Assembly: GCA_022113835.1 (NCBI GenBank)
Contig: JAILWY010000009.1
Location: 1,153,501-1,217,500 of the forward strand
From: Atopsyche davidsoni
Lineage: Eukaryota > Arthropoda > Insecta > Trichoptera > Hydrobiosidae
Direction: 5' to 3'
Length of the DNA stretch: 64,000 nucleotides
In this document: one piece after another, positions 43,141 through 55,004 of the stretch
How positions within the stretch are numbered: the stretch's first letter is position 1
Layout: the number at the start of each line of letters is the position of its first letter
Notes under the pieces: model-generated
Databases searched by the model: none
Seen by the model: the letters and a program-made list of their open reading frames with translations, nothing else
What the model was told of the DNA's origin: nothing
Made by a program: the position numbers and the translations under genes

Positions 43141-46100
43141 TATAAAAAAAACATACGTAAAATATACTTTACGATGATATTTTTAAAACAAATGTGATCA
43201 TCCAACCTAAAGATTGCGTATATTATTTTAGAAGTAAGATACATCGCTGGCTGTGATTTTCTTTCTTTGTATACTGAAGTCTATAGAAGCATTCTAAAAC
43301 ATGAAAGAATAAAAGTTTTCCGTCAAATGTATTCAAAAAACGATTTGTATCTGCACATAAAATTTCAACAATAAAACCTTGAACACATAAATTAAAGGTT
43401 GTGATAATTTCAACGTGCGTATGAAAAAATGAAGCTGATTATACTGCTAATAATTAGTTTCAGGTAAACATGTTGCGATTCAATTTTCACAGCTTAATAA
43501 TGAAAGGCATTGTATAACAGTTTTAACAAAAGGTTGAAGTGTTTTCAAGAGATGATAAATAAACGACTATTTATTGTTTAGTCGAATTGAAGCGACTGAA
43601 ACTTAATTATCGGAGTATCGAGTCGAAAGCGAGCTCTGGCCGGAGTTCGCCAGCTGCGGAGCGAAACCAACTCAGCGCCGAGTATAAGATAAGGGAAGTT
43701 GCTCGTTCTGTCTAACAAGTTAGCTCGGATTTTATTTGGTAACATTTGACAACTGATAACCACCGACCATCCGTCAGCCTTCTGACTACACAGGGTGTAA
43801 TGGGTAATCAACGTGTTCATTCGTCAACGTTTCATTAGTAATTAACTGACAAACAATACCATCAGATATGTATCAAATTTCGCGCACGACCCCTAGTTCA
43901 TCATTAATTACGAGAGCCCCGTTAATGCCAGGGGTTTGGTACGTTTTACTTGTACAGCTGTATTAAATAGTATCAAAATAAAAAGTCTTTAACAGAAATA
44001 AATAATTTCTTTTCAAGTTGTCGAATTGGTTTTCTAATATTGCAGACAAAGAAAGTGCCTACGTCATAGGTAATCCGTTAAATCAATAACTGCCATTAAA
44101 AAAGAATACGTTCGTGTCTAGTCACGTCGCCTATTTATAGAAGGCTATGCCAAGAAAACAGAATAAGGGTTAACGTATAAAAAGGTTTTATATATCGTCG
44201 AGGAAGCAAACTTATAGAGTACAAAGAATCTGCTGTGAAAACAGAAACGAAAGCTCAGTCCTAGTTCGACGTTGGAAGGAATATTGAAAAGAAGGGCATT
44301 CTCGAGTCGCGGCAGGGGTCCGAAGCCCTGTTCGCCCGCACGTAGACTCGCAGTAGATAAAATTATTTAAACTAAGCTTAAAGCTTTCCGGCTTCAGGTA
44401 AAATGAAAAACAGCATTGGTTTTGCATATTTTCGTGTGAATGATCTAGCGGAAGGCAGCTAAATCACCCGAGCGCGAATGACCTTTGCAAGACGTTATTG
44501 AAATAGTAAATCTCCAGTATAACCACAAGCCGAACAAACAAGAAAAACTAAAGATTCGAACGTTAAGAGAATATTTAGGACATTTTAAATATTGATGCTT
44601 TTGAAACTTTTTCTCTAAAAAAATAAATATAAAGAGCAATTTGTAAAACATCCAATAAAGTTTTTTTAGACTAGAAAACTAAAAGGGTTTCATTTATACT
44701 CAATAAGTACACGCATATTTTTAACTAGGAATTAATTTATGCTGACTAGGTAAGTAAGTAATATATTTTCATAAGATTGTGGTTTTTTTTTAATCAATAA
44801 TTTTCTGAATGTTTAATATCTAGATTTTGCTAAAGTCTAGCGATGCCACCTTCATGTCAGTAAAAAAAAAAATATTCGCAAAATACCTTAAGAATTCCAA
44901 TTCAATATATAATACATTGCACGTCACGATATGTATTGGAATATAGCAAAAAAAATACACAATGACGAGAGAAAAAGCTTGAATAAAATATATCACAGTG
45001 AAATGTGGGCCGGAGGGATGGAGAATGCATTCCAGTAATACGTGTGTGATGGCGCCGGAGCGCGGGGGCGCTGCAGCGAGCCGGCGGAAATCATTCCGTA
45101 ATATTTGTTCCGAATGAGCCGGGAATCTCCGGGGAAATTCCGAAACCGTGTCGGGAAATATCGAAAAACACACCGGGAAGCCCCGTCCTCGCCGCACGCG
45201 CACCGGGCCGGGCGGCAATTAACGGAGCTCAAGGAATTTTAATTAAAGACCCGCTGAACACCAAGACTACGAATAAGATCGAATAATATATATATATATA
45301 GAGGAAATTAGATTAGGTATCCAGTTTTGGAGTATAGCAACAATAATTAATGCTTAAGCATGGATGGTGTTTTGAAGTTCTTCGCGGGGTACAAGCTGCC
45401 CGTGATCAATCATCGTAGTCGGAACCCCATCGCGGCATTCGCTCGCTGTCGTGTTTATTTCCGGACGAATAGTTTAAGTGTAATCACGTGTTCGTCCGAT
45501 ATACGATATACGTTGAATTTTATCCCAAGAATGTTGAAAGCTCCTTAAAGGCGGTCCGGTCCGTCTCCGTCTCTAGCGCGGTCCGAGTTCTGACGTGATC
45601 TAGAGCATGTCCAGTGTCAATGTGATAGATAGACAACAGAAGCTGTAAAATTGATGCCCCTCACTAGCCAGCTGGGTGCATCAGATTAATTGTGATTGAA
45701 ACGAGTACGAAATAGCCAAGTAGATATGACACTACAAACATTTTTGACTACCCTTGAAACGTGAAAGCGCTCATAATTGAATATAATTGTAATCTACCTG
45801 TCATCTGGCAATCCTTTAATTATAAAGTTTTACACATTAAACCAGCATATCACGGATGAATTATGTTAAAGTTCACTTAACTTCCTTTTCTGTTTTTATA
45901 AAAAAATATTCAAACAAATAATATATTATTAAAAAAGCAGAGTAAATTCACTTTTAAGGAATAAACACAGCAGCAAAATCAGCGTTTTCCATTTTAACAC
46001 TTTTTGCAGAAAGCTGTATTTGCATGTTTACAACGTACACATATGTATATAACCCGTGACCATTTAATAAAATGAGCTATTTTAAATTACAGTACTGCGT

Positions 46101-49100
46101 ACAAAAAGTGACTACAAATAAATGTCCATTCGCGCTGAGTACACACGAAAGGTCAGACGGTTAGTTGTTTTAATACGACATGAACACCTTTGTACATCTA
46201 CTCCTTGTTTTTTGTAGGCGGCTAAATTTATATTTACAATGACTAGGTAAATTAATTCTCAAGTATATACTATTTCTTATTAACAATAAAGCTTGTACAG
46301 GTACAAACATTCCATTTACGTGTCTAAAGTAATTAGAATTTTTATGATCTATGAGCTTTACGCGATCGGAATGAAAAGGTTTACATAAGGTATTCGTTAT
46401 GAAAAAGTCTCCCAGGGACTGATAATCATTCGAAAAAACAAAGGGATGCTCGCGGAATCCTCAGAGGAAAAAAAGCTTTTTAATTATAAAAAACAGAAAA
46501 ACTCAGTCTGTTATTTAAAAGGTTTGATTACGCAGGAAGATGGAGTACAAGCATAATAAATATAAGTATTGAAACATATAAATCAAGTACAGATAACGAA
46601 GCCAATGAAATTTATAACCTTACGTAATACACATCCAAATATTAATTTACAATAAACACTAACACCTAGACTGTAGGCTTGCATAACTACAACTATTTGA
46701 TTACGTGTTTTAGGTTGACAAAGAAAATGCTTGTATTATAGATATATGTGAGTTTGCATTAAGTAGTATATTTTCAGGGGAGATCAATAAGATCGGTATG
46801 GCATAACAGGCCGATAAATAGTTGGCCGTATTGCGTTCATACAAAGCCTACACGAGGAAAGTACAATATGATCTCTATCTTGAATATAAACTAAATATTT
46901 ATATACATTGACTATCAAATCCTGATTAACGCTGTAAGTGCTATAAATTATTTCACGTTTGAGTTATTTTTCTGAGGTATTGATAGCTTGTGTTTATTGA
47001 AGAAAAACACTTCAAACTTGACCTAAACAAAAATGGATTTTACAATAAAATTAAAGTAAGAAAATGTCCGTACTGACAAATGAAAGCATGTTTTTCTTCT
47101 AGCTTAACGTACGACTGGTGCTTAAGTAATAAAACGTTTTGAATATTAATTTAATAATTCCATCCATTGGCTGCAGTCGCCATGCTGTGTGTGGTATTTC
47201 GGTAAATAATGACCAGAGGACCGACTCCATTATGCTGTTCATCTTTGGCTGCTTTGTGTTCACAAGCCGGTAAAGTCCTCCGCACAATGCGGCATGCAAA
47301 TTTACTACCGCGGCTTGGGAACAAGCACATGTGCTGTCCCTGCAATTATATTTAGCATAGCCAATTCTTTACGGTAAGTACTTTGAGTTACACTGCGCTC
47401 CGAGTTTTAAGTCAAATTATATTTTTAAAAAAACGTGACATTGGAAACAAACCATTAAAAATAAGACGGACTACTTAACTGTGTCAGTTATAATTTTCAG
47501 TAGTATCGTAAAATCAAAACTATATTGCTTAAGAGATTATTTTAATTTTAGACTTGATGAGTAAGCCTTCGTCTCACAAAGACGTTACAACTATCAAAAA
47601 AAAAAAATTGGTATCTTCTTTAACCGTTTAATTTATTTTTATAATAAATTAATATTAAAATATATCAATAAGCATTTGCTACTGTGTTTTGATATATCTT
47701 ATATAATAGCGAATCATAAATCAATTGATTGTTCAATATAAGCAAGTTTTACGATGTTAAAAATAAATAAAATTAAAAATTTGATTTAAAATAATAAAAT
47801 CACTTTCACATAAAGATAAACGTTAATGGTACCAACACGTCAAGCCGAAGAATAAAGTTGCAGAATTTATTCAATATCCCGGAAACATTTTATAGGTATA
47901 TTAGAAAAGACAATAAATTTTACAACTTAAAAACAGTTTCGAAGAAATAAACTTTAAACCTTACAAGAAAACCAACTAACTTTAAAAAGAAATGTATTTT
48001 CAGCATAAACGTTGCTACGTGTTTCTTCTTAACATTTTGCACTCGATCAGGTAGTAAAGAAATGTAAAAAAAAACCATTAGGCTAATTTTCTTTAAAAAA
48101 GTATATTTTAAAACGGTTATAGCCGATGAACTTATCTGATTTTTTTAAGAAAACATTTCTGGTATATCAGATTGACAATGTACTGGAATTATGTTTTGCT
48201 GTTTTAAAACTATACATATAAATTATTTATATTTCACACTTGAGTATGTTGTTGCTACCACCGAAACAAGTAGTATTTTTATGTAAATTGTTTTTGTTTT
48301 TTTAAGAATCGCAATCCAAAGGTGTATTCAATCTTCTCCCCCCCTTCCCACCTTTCTGAAAGAAAGCAAAGAAACAGTTTGATTTGCTTGTCTGAAGGGA
48401 CGACCGCAGGTGTGGTGGCTGGTCTCCCAGCGAGCTGCCTGAAGTCTCGAGGATGGACATTAGCATGTGAAAGGCGAAGTTTCGCCTCGTCAGCGGAAAG
48501 TATTCAAAGGAAAGTGAGGCGCTCGAGTCCCGGGCGGGACAAACTTGCTCCGCGAGTTGGACACATTGTCGTAGAGCGCGATGCAAATATTGATTTCGTG
48601 AATATTTTAAACCGACGGTCTCATTCAAGGCCTGCAGCGCGCAGTGCACATGGGAAATGGCCATATTTTAGGTCGTCGCAATAGCTAATCAACCAGATGC
48701 ATTTTTGAAACAAAACGAGCAGCTTTTCTTCACTCATAAAACAACAAAAAAATCGTTTTACAATCACAATGACGACGATCATTGAATATTCGTTTGTTGA
48801 TTTTTTATTATGGCCTTCCAATACTGAGAGCATCTTTGAAGATTCATAAAATTCAAAAATCTCTGAAGACGAAAAATATCAAGTATCTCAACACTCACAA
48901 TATCTTCGGTTAAAAAAAACTGCCAAAACGCATGAATTACTATTACATTAATTGTTGAACAAATGTTGAACATGATACAATAAGAAACATCCTGCAAAAA
49001 ATTGTAAATTCTGTTTATCTTTTATTTTTGACATATTGTTAACATTGTGCCACTTACAAAGAAGACTATTATTTCTAAGAACTTAGCCTGATTGAATATT

Positions 49101-49879
49101 TGAACTGAAAATTTTTTTTATACCAAAAGTATTTCTATGGTATACTTTCCCCACAACTTCGAAGGTGAATTAATAAAATGAATAATAATTTCCACGAAAG
49201 TCTGAAAAGCAAATTGCCAATCTCACTGTGAATAATATCTTAATGTTTATTGGAAATAAATACCTAGTAGTGTACTAAAATTGGGTCGAGGCGTTGGTTA
49301 TTTATTCGCGACCGCGCTCGCGATCGCACGCTCGGTCGAGTAATGCCCATTTTCTAGGCAAGAAGTTTACAAATTTGATTCCCCGGCGGAGTCGATATTT
49401 CCTGAAAGAAATTGATATTCTACATTTAAGCTACACTTCATAACAATGGGCGGTCTGCAGGGGAGGGGAGCGACGTCACACCAGGGCCACAAGTCACGGC
49501 ACGCGCGTTCACGAATGTGTACGCAAGCGTGACAGGATGTACTTGCGAGCGGCGAGTTTGCCTTATCAATTTCGCTTCAGTAAAATATCACACTTAAGTA
49601 AAGAATGAGTACTATTTTCTAACGCGTCTTTTAAAAAAATTGTGTTAACAGACTTAATCTTTATTCAAAATCATTATTGAGATTTTTGTAATTATTTGAA
49701 AAAATGTATTTAAAAAATACAGCTTTTGAAACAACAATACATGTTACAATAATACTCAATTACAATAATAATACTGACAGGTATTACTGTAGTGGTGTTA
49801 AAAAAAAAAATTGACGTTTTTCTCTTTTGAAAAATGTACATGATATTATTTATCGTTATACAATTATAATATACAAGCA

Positions 49880-50170
49880 TTATTTTAAAAGTCTTGCACA
49901 GAATGTGCAAAGAAAGGGAACTATTGCCGTTGGTAAAGAAGCGAAAGGTCTCCTATTTCGGCCAGGTTTTTCGTAACAATAAGTTTGGCATCCTCCAGCT
50001 GATTGTCCAACGAAAAATCGAAGGAAAAAGGGGCATTGGAACGAGGTTCACGTGGATGCGGAATTTACGCCAGTGGCTGAAGATAAGAAGTGCAACCGGA
50101 TTAGTGAAACTGGCCCTAGAAAGGGATTGATCACCAACCTCAAGCATTTATATATATATATATATATAAA
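49880..50170 (+). mobile_element. LINE 3' end (reverse transcriptase C-terminal remnant)
   Basis: A plus-strand frame reads KERELLPLVKKRKVSYFGQV, FRNNKFGILQLIVQRKIEGK, RGIGTRFTWMRNLRQWLKIR and SATGLVKLALERD to a TGA at 50128-50130. This is the C-terminal tail of insect non-LTR retrotransposon reverse transcriptases (KKRK..Y.G...R, ..I.GKI.G.RG.GR...W..NLR.W). The copy is 5'-truncated, as usual for LINEs, and ends in a (TA)n tract at 50148-50168. Confidence 0.8.
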
Positions 50171-50339
50171 TATAAAAATCAAATCAAACAGTTGACCACA
50201 TTACTTGCATATATCACAAAATCAGTGATATGTGCAGTGTCCTTTTTCTTTACAGAAAAATAACCAAACGATATATATATGTATATATATTGTGTGACAA
50301 CATTCACATATAGTCCTAACAAGTATTTCAGGAACAAAG

Positions 50340-50480
50340 AAATGTCAGTAAAATAGGTCGGGTGAAGGTTCTGGCGGTGGTCGGGGTGCGTTGGCCGGCC
50401 TGGAGATGCGGCGACTGCCCCATGGCAGCCCCCATGCTGGCATTCACGACGTCCCATGACGTCACGCAGGGCCGCTAATT
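50340..50480. other. GC-rich island with CRE
   Basis: A compact GC-rich block just downstream (minus sense) of the recursive splice site, with TGACGTCA at 50457-50464. No exon signals were convincing. Confidence 0.35.
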
Positions 50481-50690
50481 AAATGGAAACGTCCGGGTTG
50501 TGAATTCATAATTACAGGCATTAGTTTGTGAGTTGGTACGGCGGCGTTGCGTTTTACACGAATGTGCGATTTGTTTTTATTTGTACCTGGGACAACGTGC
50601 GGAATGAGAAACTGTAATCAATTAAGATGTTTAGTGTGTAATATAAATACCGGTTGATCTGCTTTGGAGGTGCGCTTAAGTAATGCAGTT

Positions 50691-50720
50691 GTCTCTTACC
50701 TGCAAAAAAAAGAAAAAGAT
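50691..50720 (-). promoter_or_regulatory. Recursive (zero-length exon) splice site
   Basis: On the minus strand a long pyrimidine tract leads straight into TTTTTTTTGCAG and, with no exon between, GTAAGAG. The juxtaposed acceptor/donor has the form used for stepwise removal of very long introns in insect neuronal genes. The junction is between 50700 and 50699. It lies about 12.2 kb upstream of X11/Mint exon 1 in the same orientation. Confidence 0.55.
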
Positions 50721-51984
50721 ACATTAAAATATAGAATATAATGTGCGTTATCATAATAATTTTTTGAATGTGTTGATGTTCTCTTTTCTTTCGGAATATA
50801 AGCAGGAACTGACCATTCATTGAATGCACATAATATATTTTCAACGACCCATGGCAATATTTATGAATAAAAAACTTAGTTTCATAACTTCGCGTACAAT
50901 AAATAACACTTAATGATATAACATTGAATTCTAAAATATATCTTTTAGGGCAAATTATTACACGAAAATATTTAAGTATTCAAAATTATGCAAGTTGCTG
51001 CAAATGCACACTGCAACACTCCTACTTGGCCGCATTTAATCGAATTTCTACTCTATTTCTTGCGCTACATTTCTGACCCAGTTACTGTGCCTCTGCCCCA
51101 CTGTGTCGCGATTGCAAATGACCAGCGAGTCGGCGAATTGGTGGAATGCCGTCACACCCGCCCACCGAGCTGACACAAAACTCCACGTAAAAGAAATACT
51201 TTCTTTTATATATAAGAATACTATGTAAAGAACAACGTTTTACGTTTTAAACAACATATTTACACAAAGAAGTATACCAGTACTGAAAACCGTATTTTTC
51301 AGCAAATTAAGCAACAAAAGAATATGTGATTTTTTTTATTGTAAATTGTTTATTAATAAAAATTCATTCAAATTGATGATGATAAAATTATTTTCTTTCC
51401 TTACCGACATATGTATCACAAAAAAAGAAAGAGGTTTTTGCTTAGTATTTTTTAAAATTTATTTTATTTTATTAGCGGCTTTGAGATGATTGTATTTTAG
51501 AATACGATATACATCCTTCGAGTAGCAGGATTTATCATATGATATCTGACAAGTATTTGCACGGATTGTAAATAAAAATACAAATATCAAAAGATATTTA
51601 TGTGTAATAAAGAAACAAAACGTTTGTATATTTATTTACGTTTGAGATTTAGATCTATTGGCAGAGACAATATTAAACGATAAATATATCAAAAAAATCA
51701 TAAAAGAAGCATTATAAGTTCTTGTTACGATAAAATCACTATTCAAATAAAACTTCTAAAGCACCAATAGCATAGTTGTTTTGCTATTATTTGGACACGT
51801 GAATATTTGTAAAATAAATGCCGCTACGCTCACGAAGCTATGATATGAATTAAACTTAGAGTATAAATGCTGTAAAAAATTAAATATATGACAAATAATT
51901 AACTAAGAAATAAGCCCATATTTTGCTATGATATGGATTTATTTGAAATACTTGGTTTATGAAGTTTTCTTTAATTCCTGAAGA

Positions 51985-52080
51985 TGGTTACGATAGTACA
52001 TCCGATACATCGGAACATCAAATATTGTATTAAAATAATATTTCAAATAAAGTTATTTTTAATGGCAGCGTATGTAAGTA
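51985..52080 (+). repeat. Hammerhead-like retroelement terminal fragment
   Basis: TTCCTGAAGATGGTTACG is followed by CCGATACATCGG (a 5-bp hairpin), AACATCAAATATTG and an AT-rich tail with AATAAAG. The CTGAAGATGG...CGGAACATC layout recalls terminal repeats of Penelope-like elements. Weak evidence from one copy. Confidence 0.3.
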
Positions 52081-52370
52081 CAAATCTGATGACATGCCTT
52101 CCCATTGTACAGTTTAATGAAATCGCAAGGAAGTGGTTCTAAACGCGTGTTTGTAGATTACATGGCAAAATGTTTGACTATTACATACTGTCAAAGTCAA
52201 TAACCAACAGCCGCGCGGTGAGCGAGCAGGTGTGGCGCACTCCAGGGGCACTCGAGCTCCCCAAAAGTGTTTATTCAACATTTAATAAATCTGTACTTTT
52301 ACCCAAATCGGTTTATTGTATAAACTACCTTCAAATATATACATAATAAATGTCAAAAAATTGGATAAAA

Positions 52371-52445
52371 TATTTTTGGATTCAAACCCAAGCCACGTAT
52401 GAATTGCGACCTGACTACAGTGGCTTTGGAACCGATGCACCTAGT
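52371..52445 (-). repeat. tRNA-derived SINE fragment
   Basis: Box B-like GGGTTTGAATCC on minus (52379-52390) is preceded by a tRNA-like stretch (AGGTGCATCGG, TACGTGGCTT). Resembles the pair at 21420-21870 in its box B region. Confidence 0.45.
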
Positions 52446-54667
52446 TGCTACGCAAGTATATTCATTAATAAAACATTAAATCAATACTCGTGTAAGTCGA
52501 AAAGTAATGTTTAAAAAAAAAATTATTGTGTGCTCATATTTCTGCATACAGTATTACGGGATGTTTCAATTGGCATAGTTTAGAGATTGTTGAATATAAG
52601 ACGAGCAGCCCTGGCTGTGCGGAAACTAGGAACTGGGAGCTGGGAACGGGAGACCTGTAAGGAGCTCTCCGTAGCTCTTAGATGATTCAATATTTAACTA
52701 GAGCAAATTTAGCAACAGAAATACGCCGATGCGAACGTAATTATTGAAATAGGCGCGGGTACGCGGGACTCCACGGCAACGGAAGACAGCATTAAAACAA
52801 CGGCGGGTCCCGGTGAGGCCTTAATGGCCACTCAGTTATCGTCGATCTTTGAAATACTAATAAATATCACAATGCGCGAGGTTAACGTACTGAATATGTG
52901 CACCCTTCGGTGGTTCATCTGAGAACGTGAACACACTGCTGATAGGTCATATCACAAAGGACAGACAGCTGTTTGGTTAAACTGCAAGAGTCGTGATATC
53001 TTTATAAAACTAGTAATAAGGAGAAAATTAAAATTTATTAACTAACCATAATAAATCAAATAAAATAACTAAAAATTTTTTTTTTATATAATGCACATAC
53101 TATATTGTACGATAAAAAGAAAAATTATTAATCAGTATTATTAAAAAAAAGAAATCATAATGTCGACAAATCTCAAGAATAGTGTTAAATGTAATATCGT
53201 TAATCAGAAACATATTAAGATTATTTTTTTAACGAAAAAATGTGTCACTTAGAGGCAATTGGTTTTTGAAGTTAAATATTTTTTCCATGGTTCGTTTTTT
53301 ACACGAGTTTTCTAAAAACCGTTTTCAATCAAAGAGAGTGCAATAATCAATTTACATTTTTTTTAAAAAAGAAATTCTTTATCGCATGACCAAATTTTGT
53401 TTGGACTATAAAATTGTTAGTACCTACGTAATAACTTGTGATAAGCTGTATTCCGATTTAATCTGTGTTTAAAAATAATAATCAATATGTTAAGTTTCTA
53501 AAAATTAAATTAGCTTTTATTATCTGAGTCATGGGTAGACGTGATAAAGTAATTTGAATTAAGTATTGCGAGTTTAAGATTATCTGATATTTCTTTTCCT
53601 CACAGTCTAATGTCAGCTGTAACATTTCTCAATTTTAGTCATTTCCAATTTTTTTTTGTAACAATGTATCTGAATGTATATAGCAATCATAAAACAGGTA
53701 TTTATTAGGGTTAATATAATGGATGGGGCTTAATACAACATTGAAAACTATTGATATCATTATGTATGAATCAGATAGCGGTATTAGTTATATTAAAATT
53801 GAGTAAGGCGTTTGCGTTTTTCAACATTTCGTAAGTGGTCGGTTTGTTTGGCTAGCGCATATTGTTTACACACATCATTTTGAAACATCAATTAAACACA
53901 TAAAAACGTGTTAAAAAGAAATCGATATATATGTCCCCATCTCGCGGTACAGAGACGCTTGCACTCGGGGTTGGTCTAGGGCTAATTACCCGGGGGTGGG
54001 AAGGGTGGGACGGGGTGGGGCGAGCCGCCTGTGCCCGGGGGCGGCTCATACGATATACATGACATAATGCCGCCCTAATCACCGCCGCGTCGCGTGACGG
54101 CCCCTGCAAGCCTCCAACCCTCGCGGTCCACTGCCGGCCCGTATAAATTAAGGAGACTCAATTTCAAGGGATTAAAGCACTGCCTGCGGCTTGAGACGCA
54201 CATTGAATTGTTTTGGTTATATTATTTACCTTCAAATTGCAAATTATAAACACCAGCATTTGCTTATTATTTAGAAACTAGAAATGTTGCCCGTCACAGA
54301 ATGACGTATTCGATAAACGATGCAATAGTGTTTGAACATATGTTTGGCTGAATACTCAAAAGGCGCTGCTCACGTTTTCCTTCCAATTCATTGCTTGACA
54401 CTTGTGTCACATTTCGTGTCACTAACAACGCATCACTTTCGCTGCACTGTTCTTTTTTTGAAAAATTCTAAATTTGAAATTCTCGCGGTGAACAACAGAA
54501 TCCTATAATTCGTACATATTGAAACTCGCTAAAGCATATTTTATAGTTTATGAATGAAAATATTATCCTATCGTCTTGAAATTGAAAAACTTACTGAACT
54601 TACATGCAAAAAATCAGCGTTGTATCTTTTAAGATATTCTATAGAGAACCAAAAAATGAAACATACA

Positions 54668-54685
54668 TACACACACACACACACA
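54668..54685. repeat. (CA)n microsatellite
   Basis: About nine CA units. Confidence 0.85.
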
Positions 54686-54841
54686 ATGGATATTATTATT
54701 ATAGATAGAAAACGCGATACAAAAATGAAAGGTGTAAAAATAGAGCAGAAAAGCGTTCCCATATTTTTTTGGAATTATGTTTTAGATAATACTTCCAGAG
54801 GGTTTTTTTTTAAACCAAAATTTATATGACAATCAAAAATA

Positions 54842-55004
54842 TTCAATTGAAATAAGAAATTCAATATTTTTGACAGAGAGTACTTGGTGGAATTCCATTT
54901 TTGATAATGCCAACGTGAAAGGTTGGCGAAACCGGTCACTAATAAAAACAAAAATGTGGAAAATCACTCAAGTATTTTTATTCAAAATATTTCAATTGAA
55001 ATAA
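54842..55004 (+). mobile_element. Short Penelope-like repeat copy with flanking direct repeat
   Basis: Contains AGTACTTGGTGGAATTCCAT, the hammerhead-like block at 54901-54936 and AAAATCACTCAAGTATTTTT. A perfect 14-bp direct repeat, TTCAATTGAAATAA, flanks it at 54842-54855 and 54991-55004 and could be a target-site duplication. Confidence 0.6.

Larger units (their letters stand above)
38486..50690. other. Non-coding DNA with GC-rich islands, probably 5' intron of X11/Mint
   Basis: No protein-like frame was recognised. AT-rich DNA is broken by GC-richer blocks of 150-500 bp: about 41180-41740, 42640-42870, 43620-43790, 44240-44380, 45010-45240, 45370-45600, 47150-47345, 48390-48660 and 49290-49550. 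They contain recurring short words (ATGCAAAT at 41417, 47296 and 48583; CRE-like and GATA-like sites), which suits enhancers rather than exons. A Penelope-like repeat at 43018-43140 and a LINE end at 49880-50170 are listed separately. Confidence 0.45.

Noticed and set aside
48302..48684. 120-codon frames on both strands
   Set aside because: Overlapping frames on opposite strands of one GC island; neither resembles a protein.
49997..50012. TGATTGTCCAACG resembles the start of miR-219
   Set aside because: It lies inside the coding frame of a LINE remnant and has no precursor-like hairpin partner that I can see.
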